12,489 nucleotides of DNA. Origin: an uncultured Bacilli bacterium (GTDB lineage Bacteria > Bacillota_I > Bacilli_A > RF39 > UBA660). The notes below the pieces were generated by a model, which made no database searches, was not told the DNA's origin, and saw only the letters and a list, made by a program, of their open reading frames with translations. A program made the position numbers and the translations under genes. Every line of letters starts with the position of its first letter. The first letter of the stretch is position 1. The DNA lies in assembly GCA_934132925.1 (NCBI GenBank), contig CAKPAL010000025.1, positions 1-12,489 on the forward strand, written 5' to 3'. Shown in pieces: positions 1-6,795 of the stretch.

Positions 1-13
1 CGTCAACTTAATT

Positions 14-36
14 ATACCAGAATGGTATCTTTTTTT
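14..36 (+). terminator. Plus-strand intrinsic terminator of a gene left of the window
   Basis: A 6-bp hairpin, ATACCA with loop GAA and TGGTAT, is followed by C and then seven T on the plus strand. Read on the minus strand the hairpin has no T-run, so it serves a plus-strand gene. A TAA at 9-11, three bases before the stem, could be that gene's stop, but too little is visible to identify it. The gene would converge on the tRNA-modification operon. Confidence 0.7.
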
Positions 37-100
37 ATATTAAATTTGTAACATATGTATTATAACTCAACATTTTGTACTTTAATATTATATTCTAATA

Positions 101-1303
101 CTAACTAATTTTTACTCTTATCATATCATTTTTATATACTTTTTTATCTAATTTAAACTTAAGTATTTCTTCTGGATGTCTAGCAGCTTCTACTAATTCA
201 TTTTCTTCATTATATATATCTGGCATTATAAAAGAAAATGTCTCTATATTAGGCCCAAACACCTCTACTTCTATACCCTTTTCAAAATAATTTCTCTCAG
301 TAATAGTAACCATCTTATTTTCTTCATCATAATCAAGTACAATACCTAAAAAATCTTGATTAGAAGCCTCATTTCTACCTAAATAATATTGTTCATTTAC
401 CGTAGGTAACTTATCCCAGAACTGAATAACAGCCTCCCTATTAGCAACACGCTCTAATACTTTAGTATAATAATCTAATTTATCCTCAGTTAATTTATTA
501 GCATAATAATCATCTATTATTCCTCTATAAGTATTAATAACCGTAGCAACATAATAGTTACTTCTCATTCTGCCTTCTACCTTTAAACTAACAATACCAA
601 TATCTATCATTTCCTTAATCTTCCTAGCCATCATCAAATCTTTAGAAGATGCTGTAAATAAAGTATCACTCTTTATCTCATTATTATCTTTATCAAATAA
701 AGGCATTTCCCATCTACATATTTGAGCACAACCACCCCTATTAGCATCTCTATTAGTAAAATAATTAGATAAAACACATCTACCAGAATAAGAAGAACAC
801 ATAGCACCATGAACAAAACATTCTATTTCCATACCAGTTCTATCTATTATTTCCTTTATCTCATCTTTAGATAACTCTCTAGCAAGAACTACTCTAGAAG
901 CCCCCTCTTTCTTCCAAAATTCTACTGCTTCATAATTTAAAGTAGAAGCTTGTGTAGATATATGTATTTCTAAATCAATATTATTTTCTTTTACAACATC
1001 TATAACTAATGGATCACTAACTATAATAGCATCTACTTTAGCCTTAGATAATTCTTTTAAATATTCTATAATACCATTAATATCCTCATTATGAAAAACA
1101 ATATTAACAGTTACATAAACTCTCTTACCAAGATTATGAGCATAACTACATGCTTCATTAATTTCTTCAATACTAAAGTTTTTAGCATTAGCTCTAAGAG
1201 AAAAATCTCTTCCCCCGATATAGCAGGCATCTGCTCCATAAAGATAAGCAAACTTCAATTTCTCTAAGTTACCCGCAGGAGCAAGTAATTCTATCTTATT
1301 CAT
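101..1303 (-). CDS. trhP2: U32 family protein TrhP2 (YrrO-like), tRNA wobble uridine hydroxylation
   Basis: A 400-residue U32-family protein. In Bacillus subtilis the YrrN/YrrO (TrhP1/TrhP2) pair makes 5-hydroxyuridine at tRNA position 34 using prephenate. The N-terminus (KIELLAPAGNLEKLKFAYLYGADACYIGG) has the usual U32 barrel start. The U32 signature lies around residues 161-180, with Cys at 162, 169 and 176 and a GGCAQIC motif giving Cys192 and Cys196; these are the expected iron-sulfur ligand positions. A small C-terminal beta domain follows from about residue 310. The ATG at 1303 is chosen because AAGGGG lies 8 nt upstream; an in-frame GTG at 1312 sits inside that ribosome-binding site. 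It overlaps the upstream gene by 8 nt (ATGAATAA), so translation is probably coupled. Stop is TAG; no terminator is visible in the following 100 bases. The family call is firm; the TrhP role rests on the trmR-trhP1-trhP2 order. Confidence 0.9.
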   Translation of the reverse strand: MNKIELLAPAGNLEKLKFAYLYGADACYIGGRDFSLRANAKNFSIEEINEACSYAHNLGKRVYVTVNIVFHNEDINGIIEYLKELSKAKVDAIIVSDPLVIDVVKENNIDLEIHISTQASTLNYEAVEFWKKEGASRVVLARELSKDEIKEIIDRTGMEIECFVHGAMCSSYSGRCVLSNYFTNRDANRGGCAQICRWEMPLFDKDNNEIKSDTLFTASSKDLMMARKIKEMIDIGIVSLKVEGRMRSNYYVATVINTYRGIIDDYYANKLTEDKLDYYTKVLERVANREAVIQFWDKLPTVNEQYYLGRNEASNQDFLGIVLDYDEENKMVTITERNYFEKGIEVEVFGPNIETFSFIMPDIYNEENELVEAARHPEEILKFKLDKKVYKNDMIRVKIS

Positions 1304-2111
1304 TATTACCACCCCTTAATTTATATATTGTCTTCTTATCAAAAAAACCAGTATAAGTATTATCCATATGTTCTTTATTTAAATATTTATCAATAATATC
1401 CATATCATTATTATAAGATAAATCAATAATTAAATTATCTATATCACTTAACTTATCAATTTCATTAATCATATTAACTAAGGGGCTATATATAATAGTA
1501 CCAAAATTATGTTCTATAACCATATATTTCATATTATCATTATATATATAATATCTATCACTATTATTTTCTTTATCAATATATTTAAAATAATTAGTAA
1601 TAAGACATCTTCTCGAATAAAAGATAGGTAAATATCCATATACCATATAAAATATATTCATACCAGTATTATTCTTAATATCTAATACTTCATTATAAGT
1701 AATATCATTAGTAACTATACTACCAGTAATACCCCTCTTCTTATAAAATAAATGACTATTAATACTAGCATTTAAATGCTCCATACTTAGTATTAATTCT
1801 TTATTAACATTCATCTTCTTTATAATATTAAATACCCCTAAGTCATAAAAAATAATACCATCAATATTAGAATCATTAATTTTATTAATAACTTCTCTTA
1901 CCATATCTAAATCATTATTATGAATCATCTTATTTATGATAACATATACTTTTTTATCAGTATTATTCTTAATATCTATAATACTATCTATATCTAATTC
2001 CAAAGGATATATTGATAAAGAATTAACTCCTAATATAATACCTTTAATATCCATATTTAATATTTTATTTATATCTTCCTTATTGCCAGGAATAACTACT
2101 AAATTACTCAT
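1296..2111 (-). CDS. trhP1: Divergent U32 family protein, TrhP1 (YrrN)-like
   Basis: A 271-residue protein in the position of yrrN, between trmR and trhP2. It keeps the U32 outline: an N-terminal barrel start, a YGYLPIFYSRRCLITNYF segment at residues 158-175 aligning with the U32 signature of its neighbour, and a C-terminal GFFDKKTIYK motif. It has one Cys (169) in the whole chain and lacks the CAQIC motif, so it cannot bind a 4Fe-4S cluster by itself. It is rich in Asn, Ile and Asp, consistent with AT-driven drift. It may be a partner or paralogue subunit of TrhP2 rather than a separate enzyme. The ATG at 2111 has AAGGAG 8 nt upstream; an in-frame GTG at 2117 is only 2 nt from that site. It overlaps trmR by 8 nt (ATGAGTAA), the same geometry as the next junction. 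Confidence 0.75.
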   Translation of the reverse strand: MSNLVVIPGNKEDINKILNMDIKGIILGVNSLSIYPLELDIDSIIDIKNNTDKKVYVIINKMIHNNDLDMVREVINKINDSNIDGIIFYDLGVFNIIKKMNVNKELILSMEHLNASINSHLFYKKRGITGSIVTNDITYNEVLDIKNNTGMNIFYMVYGYLPIFYSRRCLITNYFKYIDKENNSDRYYIYNDNMKYMVIEHNFGTIIYSPLVNMINEIDKLSDIDNLIIDLSYNNDMDIIDKYLNKEHMDNTYTGFFDKKTIYKLRGGNNE

Positions 2112-2685
2112 AATCACTTCTCCTTTTAGATATAGCTATTATATCTCCTACTGGAATATATTCTGTAGTAAATTCTTCATTATTATCAAGAAAAGAAATA
2201 AAATCTTTAATTTTATTTACAATACCTTTTTGATTCTTAGTCTTAACTAAACTTGGATCTTCAACTAAACCATGAAAAGATAAATTATCTGTAATAATAG
2301 TTCCTCCTTTGACTAAATTATTCTTATATTTTTCAAAAAAGAAAGTATTCTTACCCTTCGCAGCATCTATAAATATTAAATCATACAAACCAGTAATATC
2401 GGTATCTACGGCATCTCCATAGATAATATTTATTTGATTATCTAAGTTATATTTTTTGATGTTAGTGACTGCTAAATCATATCTATCTTTATCTTTTTCA
2501 ATCGTAGTAACACTAATATCACTACTAATGCTAGCCATCATAATTGAAGAGTACCCAATGGCCGCTCCTATCTCAAGTATATTTTTTATGTTATTCTCTT
2601 TAATATAATTAATTAAATATAATATACCATCTTTTTGCATTATTGGTATATTATTAATTCTAGCATATTCTTCTAATTCTTTCAT
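2104..2685 (-). CDS. trmR: SAM-dependent O-methyltransferase TrmR (YrrM-like)
   Basis: A 193-residue class I methyltransferase of the COMT-like family. SAM-binding motif I is ILEIGAAIGYSS (36-47), the acidic residue contacting the SAM ribose is in TIEKD (61-65), FIDAAKG (105-111) is the metal-binding and catalytic segment, and ITDN (131-134) is the second metal site. In B. subtilis the equivalent YrrM (TrmR) methylates 5-hydroxyuridine at tRNA wobble position 34 to 5-methoxyuridine, using the product of the TrhP proteins encoded just downstream here. It is first in the three-gene operon, with AAGGTG before the ATG and a promoter 24 nt upstream. On sequence alone it could be any small-molecule O-methyltransferase; gene order makes TrmR much the likeliest. 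Confidence 0.88.
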   Translation of the reverse strand: MKELEEYARINNIPIMQKDGILYLINYIKENNIKNILEIGAAIGYSSIMMASISSDISVTTIEKDKDRYDLAVTNIKKYNLDNQINIIYGDAVDTDITGLYDLIFIDAAKGKNTFFFEKYKNNLVKGGTIITDNLSFHGLVEDPSLVKTKNQKGIVNKIKDFISFLDNNEEFTTEYIPVGDIIAISKRRSDYE

Positions 2686-2708
2686 ATTACACCTTTTTTC
2701 TAAATTAT

Positions 2709-2737
2709 ATTATATATTAAATATTACTATTTAGCAA
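2709..2737 (-). promoter_or_regulatory. Sigma-A-type promoter of trmR-trhP1-trhP2
   Basis: Minus-strand -35 TTGCTA (2737-2732), a 17-nt spacer and a perfect -10 TATAAT (2714-2709). The predicted start near 2702 leaves a leader of about 17 nt carrying the AAGGTG site. The surroundings are extremely AT-rich, so a chance match is possible, but the spacing and position fit the other promoters here. Confidence 0.6.
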
Positions 2738-2763
2738 TAATTTAATTAAAAGAAGAATATAAA

Positions 2764-3189
2764 TTATTCCCCTTTAACTTTCTTTTTAATTTTAATACTA
2801 TTTTCATAACTTTTAGGATATTTATTATAGTGTTCTTCACCATTTAAACCATATTTCATACCCATTTCATCATTATATTGAAGTAATGTTCCCTCAATAC
2901 TAAAACCTATTAATTTCTTTTCTATCCAATGACTATCAATTCTAATTCTTTTAGCTTCGATATCACTAATTTTTACTTCACCAGTAGCATAATAAAATTC
3001 CAATTTAGAATTATTAATATGCAAAAACTTAATAAGTGGTTCATCATCAGAAATTAAACAAAAACCATATCTATTAGAATGATATACATTGTATAAATAT
3101 ATATCATCATTTACATCTGTTACTTCTACATAATCACAAAACTGTATACCTTTGGTATCCCTAGGATTAATACTAGTATAATATTCCAT
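2764..3189 (-). CDS. Hypothetical protein, 141 aa
   Basis: I do not recognise the family. The protein is soluble-looking, with no signal peptide or membrane segment. The first ~110 residues alternate short polar and aromatic beta-like segments (for example DIYLYNVYHSN and KLEFYYATGEVK); the C-terminus is basic (SIKIKKKVKGE). A strong AAAGGAG site precedes the ATG and a perfect-consensus promoter lies 28 nt upstream, so it is very probably a real, well-transcribed single gene. Stop is TAA. An AT-only inverted repeat of 9 bp (2736-2744 with 2760-2768) spans the stop codon but has no T-run, so some readthrough into trmR is possible. Confidence 0.8.
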   Translation of the reverse strand: MEYYTSINPRDTKGIQFCDYVEVTDVNDDIYLYNVYHSNRYGFCLISDDEPLIKFLHINNSKLEFYYATGEVKISDIEAKRIRIDSHWIEKKLIGFSIEGTLLQYNDEMGMKYGLNGEEHYNKYPKSYENSIKIKKKVKGE

Positions 3190-3216
3190 ATTATCTCTCC
3201 TTTCAAGAGCACAAGT

Positions 3217-3245
3217 ATTATAGCAAATTTCCCTTTATTTGTCAA
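3217..3245 (-). promoter_or_regulatory. Perfect-consensus sigma-A promoter of the 141-aa hypothetical gene
   Basis: Minus-strand TTGACA (3245-3240), exactly 17 nt, then TATAAT (3222-3217), with an extended -10 TG (TTGCTATAAT). All twelve hexamer positions match consensus. The predicted start near 3210 gives a leader of about 21 nt with the AAAGGAG ribosome-binding site. Confidence 0.88.
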
Positions 3246-3292
3246 TCAAAACATGATTTTATGTTCTTTATATCAGACGAAATATCTTCTAA

Positions 3293-4615
3293 CTACGATT
3301 TAATATTAATACTACCATCATCTTCTATAATAGCATTTAAAGAATAATTATTCATATCATTGATAACTCTTAATTTCTCACTACCATTAAGTATATTAGT
3401 TTTATAATTTTCTTGTTTGCAAGGAATAAAATAATAACTCATCTTACCATCATTATCTATTTTAACTGATAAAATACCAGTATCCTTAGTTTCTCTATTA
3501 AAAATAAAATCACCTAAATTATATGCAATTAATTTATCTTTATAGAAATCCATTCCTTGAAGATAATGAGCATGACTACCTACAATAAGATCTGCTCCAC
3601 TATCAATATACTCTTTACTAGTAGATATCATAACATCTTCTAACTCATGAGAATCCTCTCGTCCCCAATGAATAAGAAGGACAACATAATCAGCCTTTTC
3701 TTTTTCTTCCTTAATTGTCTCTTTTAAAAGCGTATTATCATAACATCTAAAAGTACCACCTGTATTTGAAGTAGCCCCTGGTGTTTTAATATTCTTCTCT
3801 GCTCTAGTAGAAGATATAAAAGCAATCTTATAACCATTTACTATATAATAAAAAGCAGCCTTTGCCTCATCAATATTAGTCCCCGCTCCTACATTAGGAA
3901 TATCATACTCTTTTAAATATTTTAAAGTATCTAAAAAAGCCTCTTCTCCATAATCATATATATGATTATTTGCTGTACTAACTAAATTAACACCCATTTC
4001 TTTATAAATATTAAGTCTTTCTGGACTTGCCCTAAAGGTATATAATTTATCTAGTGGAGTACCCCTATTACTTATAGTAAACTCATTATTAGCTACCATT
4101 ATATCAGAATTCTTCATAATAGACACTACTTCATTAGATAAAATACCATCTATTCCTTCATTTCTCTCATCATAATAAGGCATAATATCAAAATTATCCG
4201 CTAGTGAAACATCACCAACAAAACTCAAAGTAATATCGCCTTTCTTATCAATAACTTTAACCATATCATTATTTTTATATACATCATTATAATTATCATA
4301 TAATACCTTTAAAGTATTACCAGTAAAACTATGCCATTTATTATAATTATAAGTATTATTAACATACTCATCATTAATAGAAGTAATTACCTTATACCCA
4401 TACTCATTATAAATATAATCTAAAAAATCATAACTATAACTATTATCATAAGACATAATACTATTAATTAATTCTTTTTTCTCATCATTAGAAACACTAT
4501 ATCTACTTAAGTAAAATAATAAGCCTCCTACTACTAAAAGTAGAAAGACAAGTATTCCTACAATATCATTACTTTTACTCTTTTTTATTTCTTTTTCACT
4601 AAAGAAATTATCCAT
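3293..4615 (-). CDS. Membrane-anchored CapA/PgsA-family metallophosphoesterase-like protein
   Basis: A 440-residue protein with a short cytoplasmic basic N-terminus, one membrane segment (about 19-37), a ~90-residue linker domain, and a CapA (PGA_cap) domain from about 127 to 400. Signature motifs are all present: FVGDVSLAD (132-140), ANNEF (175-179), STANNHIYDYG (213-223), IHWGRE (315-320), GSHAHYLQG (346-354) and YNLGDFIF (365-372); the Asp, Asn and His residues are those expected for metal binding in this calcineurin-like fold. Family members are linked to poly-gamma-glutamate capsule synthesis, but many act outside such operons, and no pgsB/pgsC-like gene is nearby, so the substrate is unknown. 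The domain should be extracellular. A weak AGGA site precedes the ATG. No convincing terminator follows the TAG stop. Confidence 0.88.
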   Translation of the reverse strand: MDNFFSEKEIKKSKSNDIVGILVFLLLVVGGLLFYLSRYSVSNDEKKELINSIMSYDNSYSYDFLDYIYNEYGYKVITSINDEYVNNTYNYNKWHSFTGNTLKVLYDNYNDVYKNNDMVKVIDKKGDITLSFVGDVSLADNFDIMPYYDERNEGIDGILSNEVVSIMKNSDIMVANNEFTISNRGTPLDKLYTFRASPERLNIYKEMGVNLVSTANNHIYDYGEEAFLDTLKYLKEYDIPNVGAGTNIDEAKAAFYYIVNGYKIAFISSTRAEKNIKTPGATSNTGGTFRCYDNTLLKETIKEEKEKADYVVLLIHWGREDSHELEDVMISTSKEYIDSGADLIVGSHAHYLQGMDFYKDKLIAYNLGDFIFNRETKDTGILSVKIDNDGKMSYYFIPCKQENYKTNILNGSEKLRVINDMNNYSLNAIIEDDGSINIKS

Positions 4616-4640
4616 CTATACACATCCTAACTACAACATA

Positions 4641-4668
4641 AGTATATCAAATATATAGCCAAAAGAAA
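4641..4668 (-). promoter_or_regulatory. Possible extended -10 promoter of the CapA-family gene
   Basis: Minus-strand TATACT (4646-4641) preceded by TGA gives an extended -10. The best -35 at 17 nt is a poor TTTTCT. The predicted start leaves a ~19-nt leader. This sits directly after the rplT terminator, where a new promoter is expected. Confidence 0.38.
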
Positions 4669-4690
4669 AGAAGAAAAATTATTTTTCCTC
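4659..4690 (-). terminator. Weak intrinsic terminator of the infC operon, containing the rplT stop codon
   Basis: On the minus strand GAGGAAAA (4690-4683) pairs with TTTTCTTC (4677-4670), one pair being G-U, around loop ATAAT, which holds the TAA stop. TTTTCTTTT follows. The stem is AT-rich, so termination may be leaky. Confidence 0.5.
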
Positions 4691-5215
4691 TTTTTTAGTT
4701 GTAGTTTTTTTAGTAGTTGTACTCTTTTTAGCAGTACTCTTAGTTTCTGCTTTTTTAGCAGGTTCTTTCTTTTCAGTAGCTTTAGTAGTAGTTTTCTTTT
4801 CTACTTCTTTTTTCTCTTCTTTAGCTTCTGCTTTTACTTCTTTAGGTGTATATTTTTTACCATTTAAAGCATCTTTAGCAATAGCAACTAAATCAGAAAA
4901 TGCTTTAGGATTGTCAATAGCAAGTTCACTAAGCATCTTTCTATTAATAGTAACCCCTGCTTTATTTAAACCATCAATGAATCTAGAATAAGAGATTTCA
5001 TTTTCTCTACATCCAGCATTGATTCTTGTAATCCATAATTTTCTAAAGTTTCTCTTGTTTTGTTTTCTATCTCTAAAAGCATATACACCAGAGTGCATTA
5101 CTTGCTCATGAGCAGTCTTATATAATCTATGTTTACTACCAAAATAACCTTTTGCTTCTTTTAATACTTTTTTTCTTCTAGCACGTGCAACAGTGCCACC
5201 TTTAACTCTTGTCAT
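4679..5215 (-). CDS. rplT: 50S ribosomal protein L20 with a lysine-rich C-terminal extension
   Basis: Residues 1-117 are a typical complete L20 (TRVKGGTVARARRKK, GYFGSKHRLYK, YAFRDRKQNKRNFRKLWITRIN, SYSRFIDGL, NRKMLSELA). L20 binds 23S rRNA early in 50S assembly and, in Firmicutes, represses its own operon through the infC leader. Unusually, the protein continues for about 60 more residues (118-178), giving 178 rather than the usual ~118. The tail is low complexity: about 21 Lys of the last 58 residues plus mostly Thr, Glu and Ala, resembling a histone-H1-like disordered tail. There is no frameshift at the junction. It follows rpmI by 10 nt; its AGGAGGG site overlaps the rpmI TAG stop. The terminator overlaps its own stop codon. 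Confidence 0.97.
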   Translation of the reverse strand: MTRVKGGTVARARRKKVLKEAKGYFGSKHRLYKTAHEQVMHSGVYAFRDRKQNKRNFRKLWITRINAGCRENEISYSRFIDGLNKAGVTINRKMLSELAIDNPKAFSDLVAIAKDALNGKKYTPKEVKAEAKEEKKEVEKKTTTKATEKKEPAKKAETKSTAKKSTTTKKTTTKKEEK

Positions 5216-5225
5216 GTTATCCCTC

Positions 5226-5429
5226 CTATATTAAATCTTTAATTCTCTTGTAATCAGCTTTGCTTAAACTAGTACCTTGTTTCTTACTACTTGCTCTAGC
5301 AGCACTATTCTTACCAGTATTATGTAATACACCTTGTCTAGATTTACTAATAGATCCACTTTGTCTTACATTTAATACTTTTTTAGTTCCTTTATGAGTT
5401 TTCATTTTATTTTTCTTAAGTTTTGTCAT
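5226..5429 (-). CDS. rpmI: 50S ribosomal protein L35
   Basis: A 67-residue basic protein with the L35 hallmark KMKTHKGTKK near the N-terminus and the family's C-terminal DYKRIKDLI. About eight basic residues (MTKLKKNK) precede the position where most L35 proteins start; the start at 5429 is supported by AGGAGG 5 nt upstream, while the internal ATG before KTHKG has no such site. It lies second in infC-rpmI-rplT, 11 nt after infC, whose TAG stop forms part of its ribosome-binding region (TAGAGGAGG). Control is expected through the upstream infC leader. Confidence 0.95.
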   Translation of the reverse strand: MTKLKKNKMKTHKGTKKVLNVRQSGSISKSRQGVLHNTGKNSAARASSKKQGTSLSKADYKRIKDLI

Positions 5430-5440
5430 AATTTCCTCCT

Positions 5441-5962
5441 CTATTTCTTTGGTGTAAGTTGCATAAACATCGTTCTACCCTCAATTCTAGGTTTTAGTTC
5501 GATTTCTGCAACATCACTAACTTCATTATAAAATCTATCTAATACTTCTTTTGCAAGTTCTGGATGAGCAATTTGTCTTCCTTTAAATCTAATACTTGCT
5601 TTTACCTTGTTACCCTTTTCAAAAGCCTTTTTAGCATTATTTACTCTTGTATTAAAGTCATGAATATCAATATTAACTGATAATCTAAACTCCTTAGTTT
5701 CAACCATCGATTCTCTTTGTTTCTTTTGAGCCTCTTTAGTTTTTTTCTTCTTTTCATACTTAAACTTATTATAGTCCATTATTTTACATACTGGCATATT
5801 ACCACTATCACTCATAAGAACTAAATCAAAGCCAGCATAACCTGCTAATGTAAGAGCATCTTGTTTACTCTTAACACCAAGACTTTCTCCATTTGGTCCA
5901 ATTACCATCATTTCCTTACATCTAATTTGTTCATTGATAGGATTATCCTTTAAAGTAGCTAT
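5441..5962 (-). CDS. infC: Translation initiation factor IF-3, probable AUA start
   Basis: IF-3 binds the 30S subunit, prevents premature 50S joining and rejects non-standard start codons. The N-terminal domain begins PINEQIR with IGPNGESLGV; PVCKIMDYNKFKYE (57-70) leads into a lysine-rich linker, and the C-terminal domain has EFRLSVNIDIHDFN, KASIRFKGRQIAHPEL and GRTMFMQLTPKK. An in-frame ATG exists at 6004 but has a poor site and adds a hydrophobic stretch absent from IF-3. A strong GGAGGTG (5975-5969) points to ATA at 5962-5960, 8 nt after GGAGG; this gives 173 residues, the usual length. The only other in-frame candidates, TTG (5977) and GTG (5971), overlap that site. A rare start is normal for infC (AUU in E. 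coli and B. subtilis) and allows autorepression. The gene call is certain; the exact start is inferred. Confidence 0.95.
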   Translation of the reverse strand: MATLKDNPINEQIRCKEMMVIGPNGESLGVKSKQDALTLAGYAGFDLVLMSDSGNMPVCKIMDYNKFKYEKKKKTKEAQKKQRESMVETKEFRLSVNIDIHDFNTRVNNAKKAFEKGNKVKASIRFKGRQIAHPELAKEVLDRFYNEVSDVAEIELKPRIEGRTMFMQLTPKK

Positions 5963-6108
5963 AGCTAACACCTCCAAAAAAATGAATACTAAAGAAGTAT
6001 CCATTTATCCATAAAAAAGCCTAATAATTTTGTAATTCCCCGTATGCAGCCTTTTACCTATTACTATATGTAATCAGGTGAGATAAATATAATCTTCTTT
6101 CCGTTTCG
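5963..6108 (-). promoter_or_regulatory. infC operon leader, probable L20-responsive attenuator
   Basis: About 145 nt separate the predicted transcription start from the infC start. On the minus strand ACCT-G-ATTAC (6079-6070) pairs with GTAAT-AGGT (6064-6056) around loop ATATA: nine pairs with one bulged G. A second ATTAC (6036-6032) can pair with the same GTAAT. CCTGAT (6078-6073) can instead pair with ATTAGG (6025-6020), followed within one base by six T (6018-6013), giving a possible terminator. Such exclusive pairings are what an attenuator needs. In B. subtilis L20 binds the infC leader and causes premature termination; the location here is identical. The L20 contact itself cannot be proven by eye. 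Confidence 0.7.
5969..5975 (-). promoter_or_regulatory. Ribosome-binding site deciding the infC start
   Basis: GGAGGTG on the minus strand is the strongest site in the leader. It is followed by TTAGCT and then ATA, so the first in-frame codon at a usable distance is ATA; no ATG, GTG or TTG lies downstream in frame before the conserved IF-3 sequence. Confidence 0.75.
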
Positions 6109-6114
6109 TTATTA

Positions 6115-6143
6115 ATTATATTACATAATATTATGAAAGTCAA
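6115..6143 (-). promoter_or_regulatory. Strong sigma-A promoter of infC-rpmI-rplT
   Basis: Minus-strand TTGACT (6143-6138), 17-nt spacer, TATAAT (6120-6115); eleven of twelve positions match consensus. Transcription should begin near 6108 (TAATAACG follows the -10). Confidence 0.87.
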
Positions 6144-6224
6144 CCAAAAAGTACTAAAAAATACTTATTTATAAGGTTTTTTTTAATTATTTATGTTTTT
6201 TTATCATTTAATACTCTTAAATAC

Positions 6225-6251
6225 AAAAAAAGAAGATTACTTCTCTTCTTT
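6225..6251 (-). terminator. Intrinsic terminator of cotE, stop codon in the loop
   Basis: Minus-strand AAAGAAGA (6251-6244) pairs perfectly with TCTTCTTT (6236-6229); the 7-nt loop contains the TAA stop (6239-6237). Seven T end at 6225. Confidence 0.75.
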
Positions 6252-6776
6252 AATATAGTTAGGATCAATATTATCTTCAATTTCCTTTTCAGTAGTCTCA
6301 TCAACATCATCAAATATATCATCCCATGGCTCTTCAGTTTCCTCTATAGCAATTTTAACTTTCGTATCTCCTACTATCTCAATACCAAGTTCTTTTTCAA
6401 TATCAATACTAATACTATTACCTTCTTCTTTAGCAGATATACAACTAGGACCTTTTAAACATCTAACTATAATATCCTTCTTCGAAGAATCTGTTGTTTC
6501 CTTCTGTGCCAAAGTAACCATTTCATTATATGATATATTCTTTGTCATAACCGATGTTTTAGTATTATTATCATAAGAATACCATAAATTAACATCAAAT
6601 GAACCATTAATAATTATCTTACCGTATTCTTCATGACCAGAAAATTTATGATTAATCACCCAACAACCAAGTACAGTATCAACTGTAGCATCAGTATTTA
6701 CCTTATAAGTATTTTTATAATACTTCTTACCTTTTCCTACTACTGCCTTAGTTACAATTTCTTTATATGCTGACAA
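6237..6776 (-). CDS. cotE: Outer spore coat morphogenetic protein CotE
   Basis: A 179-residue match along its whole length to the CotE family, which directs assembly of the outer spore coat around the forespore in Bacillus. Conserved stretches are YKEIVTKAVVGKGKK (4-18), LGCWVINHKF (36-45), VNLWYSYDNNTKTSVMT (62-78), IVRCLKGPSC (103-112) and EIVGDTKV (133-140), followed by the typical acidic tail with WDDIFDD and DPNYI. The start is TTG at 6776, preceded by AGGGGTGAT 5 nt upstream; it reproduces the family N-terminus (MSxYxEI) and no ATG lies nearby. It is a single-gene unit between terminators, downstream of the DUF421 gene. A sigma-K-like promoter may drive it. Its presence predicts endospore formation in a genome of very low G+C. 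Confidence 0.93.
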   Translation of the reverse strand: MSAYKEIVTKAVVGKGKKYYKNTYKVNTDATVDTVLGCWVINHKFSGHEEYGKIIINGSFDVNLWYSYDNNTKTSVMTKNISYNEMVTLAQKETTDSSKKDIIVRCLKGPSCISAKEEGNSISIDIEKELGIEIVGDTKVKIAIEETEEPWDDIFDDVDETTEKEIEDNIDPNYIKEEK

Positions 6777-6795
6777 AAGATATCACCCCTCACCA

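Noticed and set aside
730..740. Reassignment of the AGG codon, known in some uncultured Bacilli
   Set aside because: An AGG codon in trhP2 encodes the conserved Arg of the NRGGCAQ motif, so AGG reads as Arg here.
1936..2250. Plus-strand open frame of 104 codons
   Set aside because: It lies opposite trhP1 and trmR, has no ribosome-binding site, and its hydrophobic composition follows from the Asn/Asp/Ile-rich codons of the real genes.
3246..3292. Terminator after the CapA-family gene
   Set aside because: Only a 5-bp AACAT/ATGTT hairpin with an interrupted T-run is present, too weak to call.
5963..6004. IF-3 start at the ATG at 6004
   Set aside because: The site before it is poor, it adds 14 hydrophobic residues not found in IF-3, and the strong GGAGGTG lies downstream of it.
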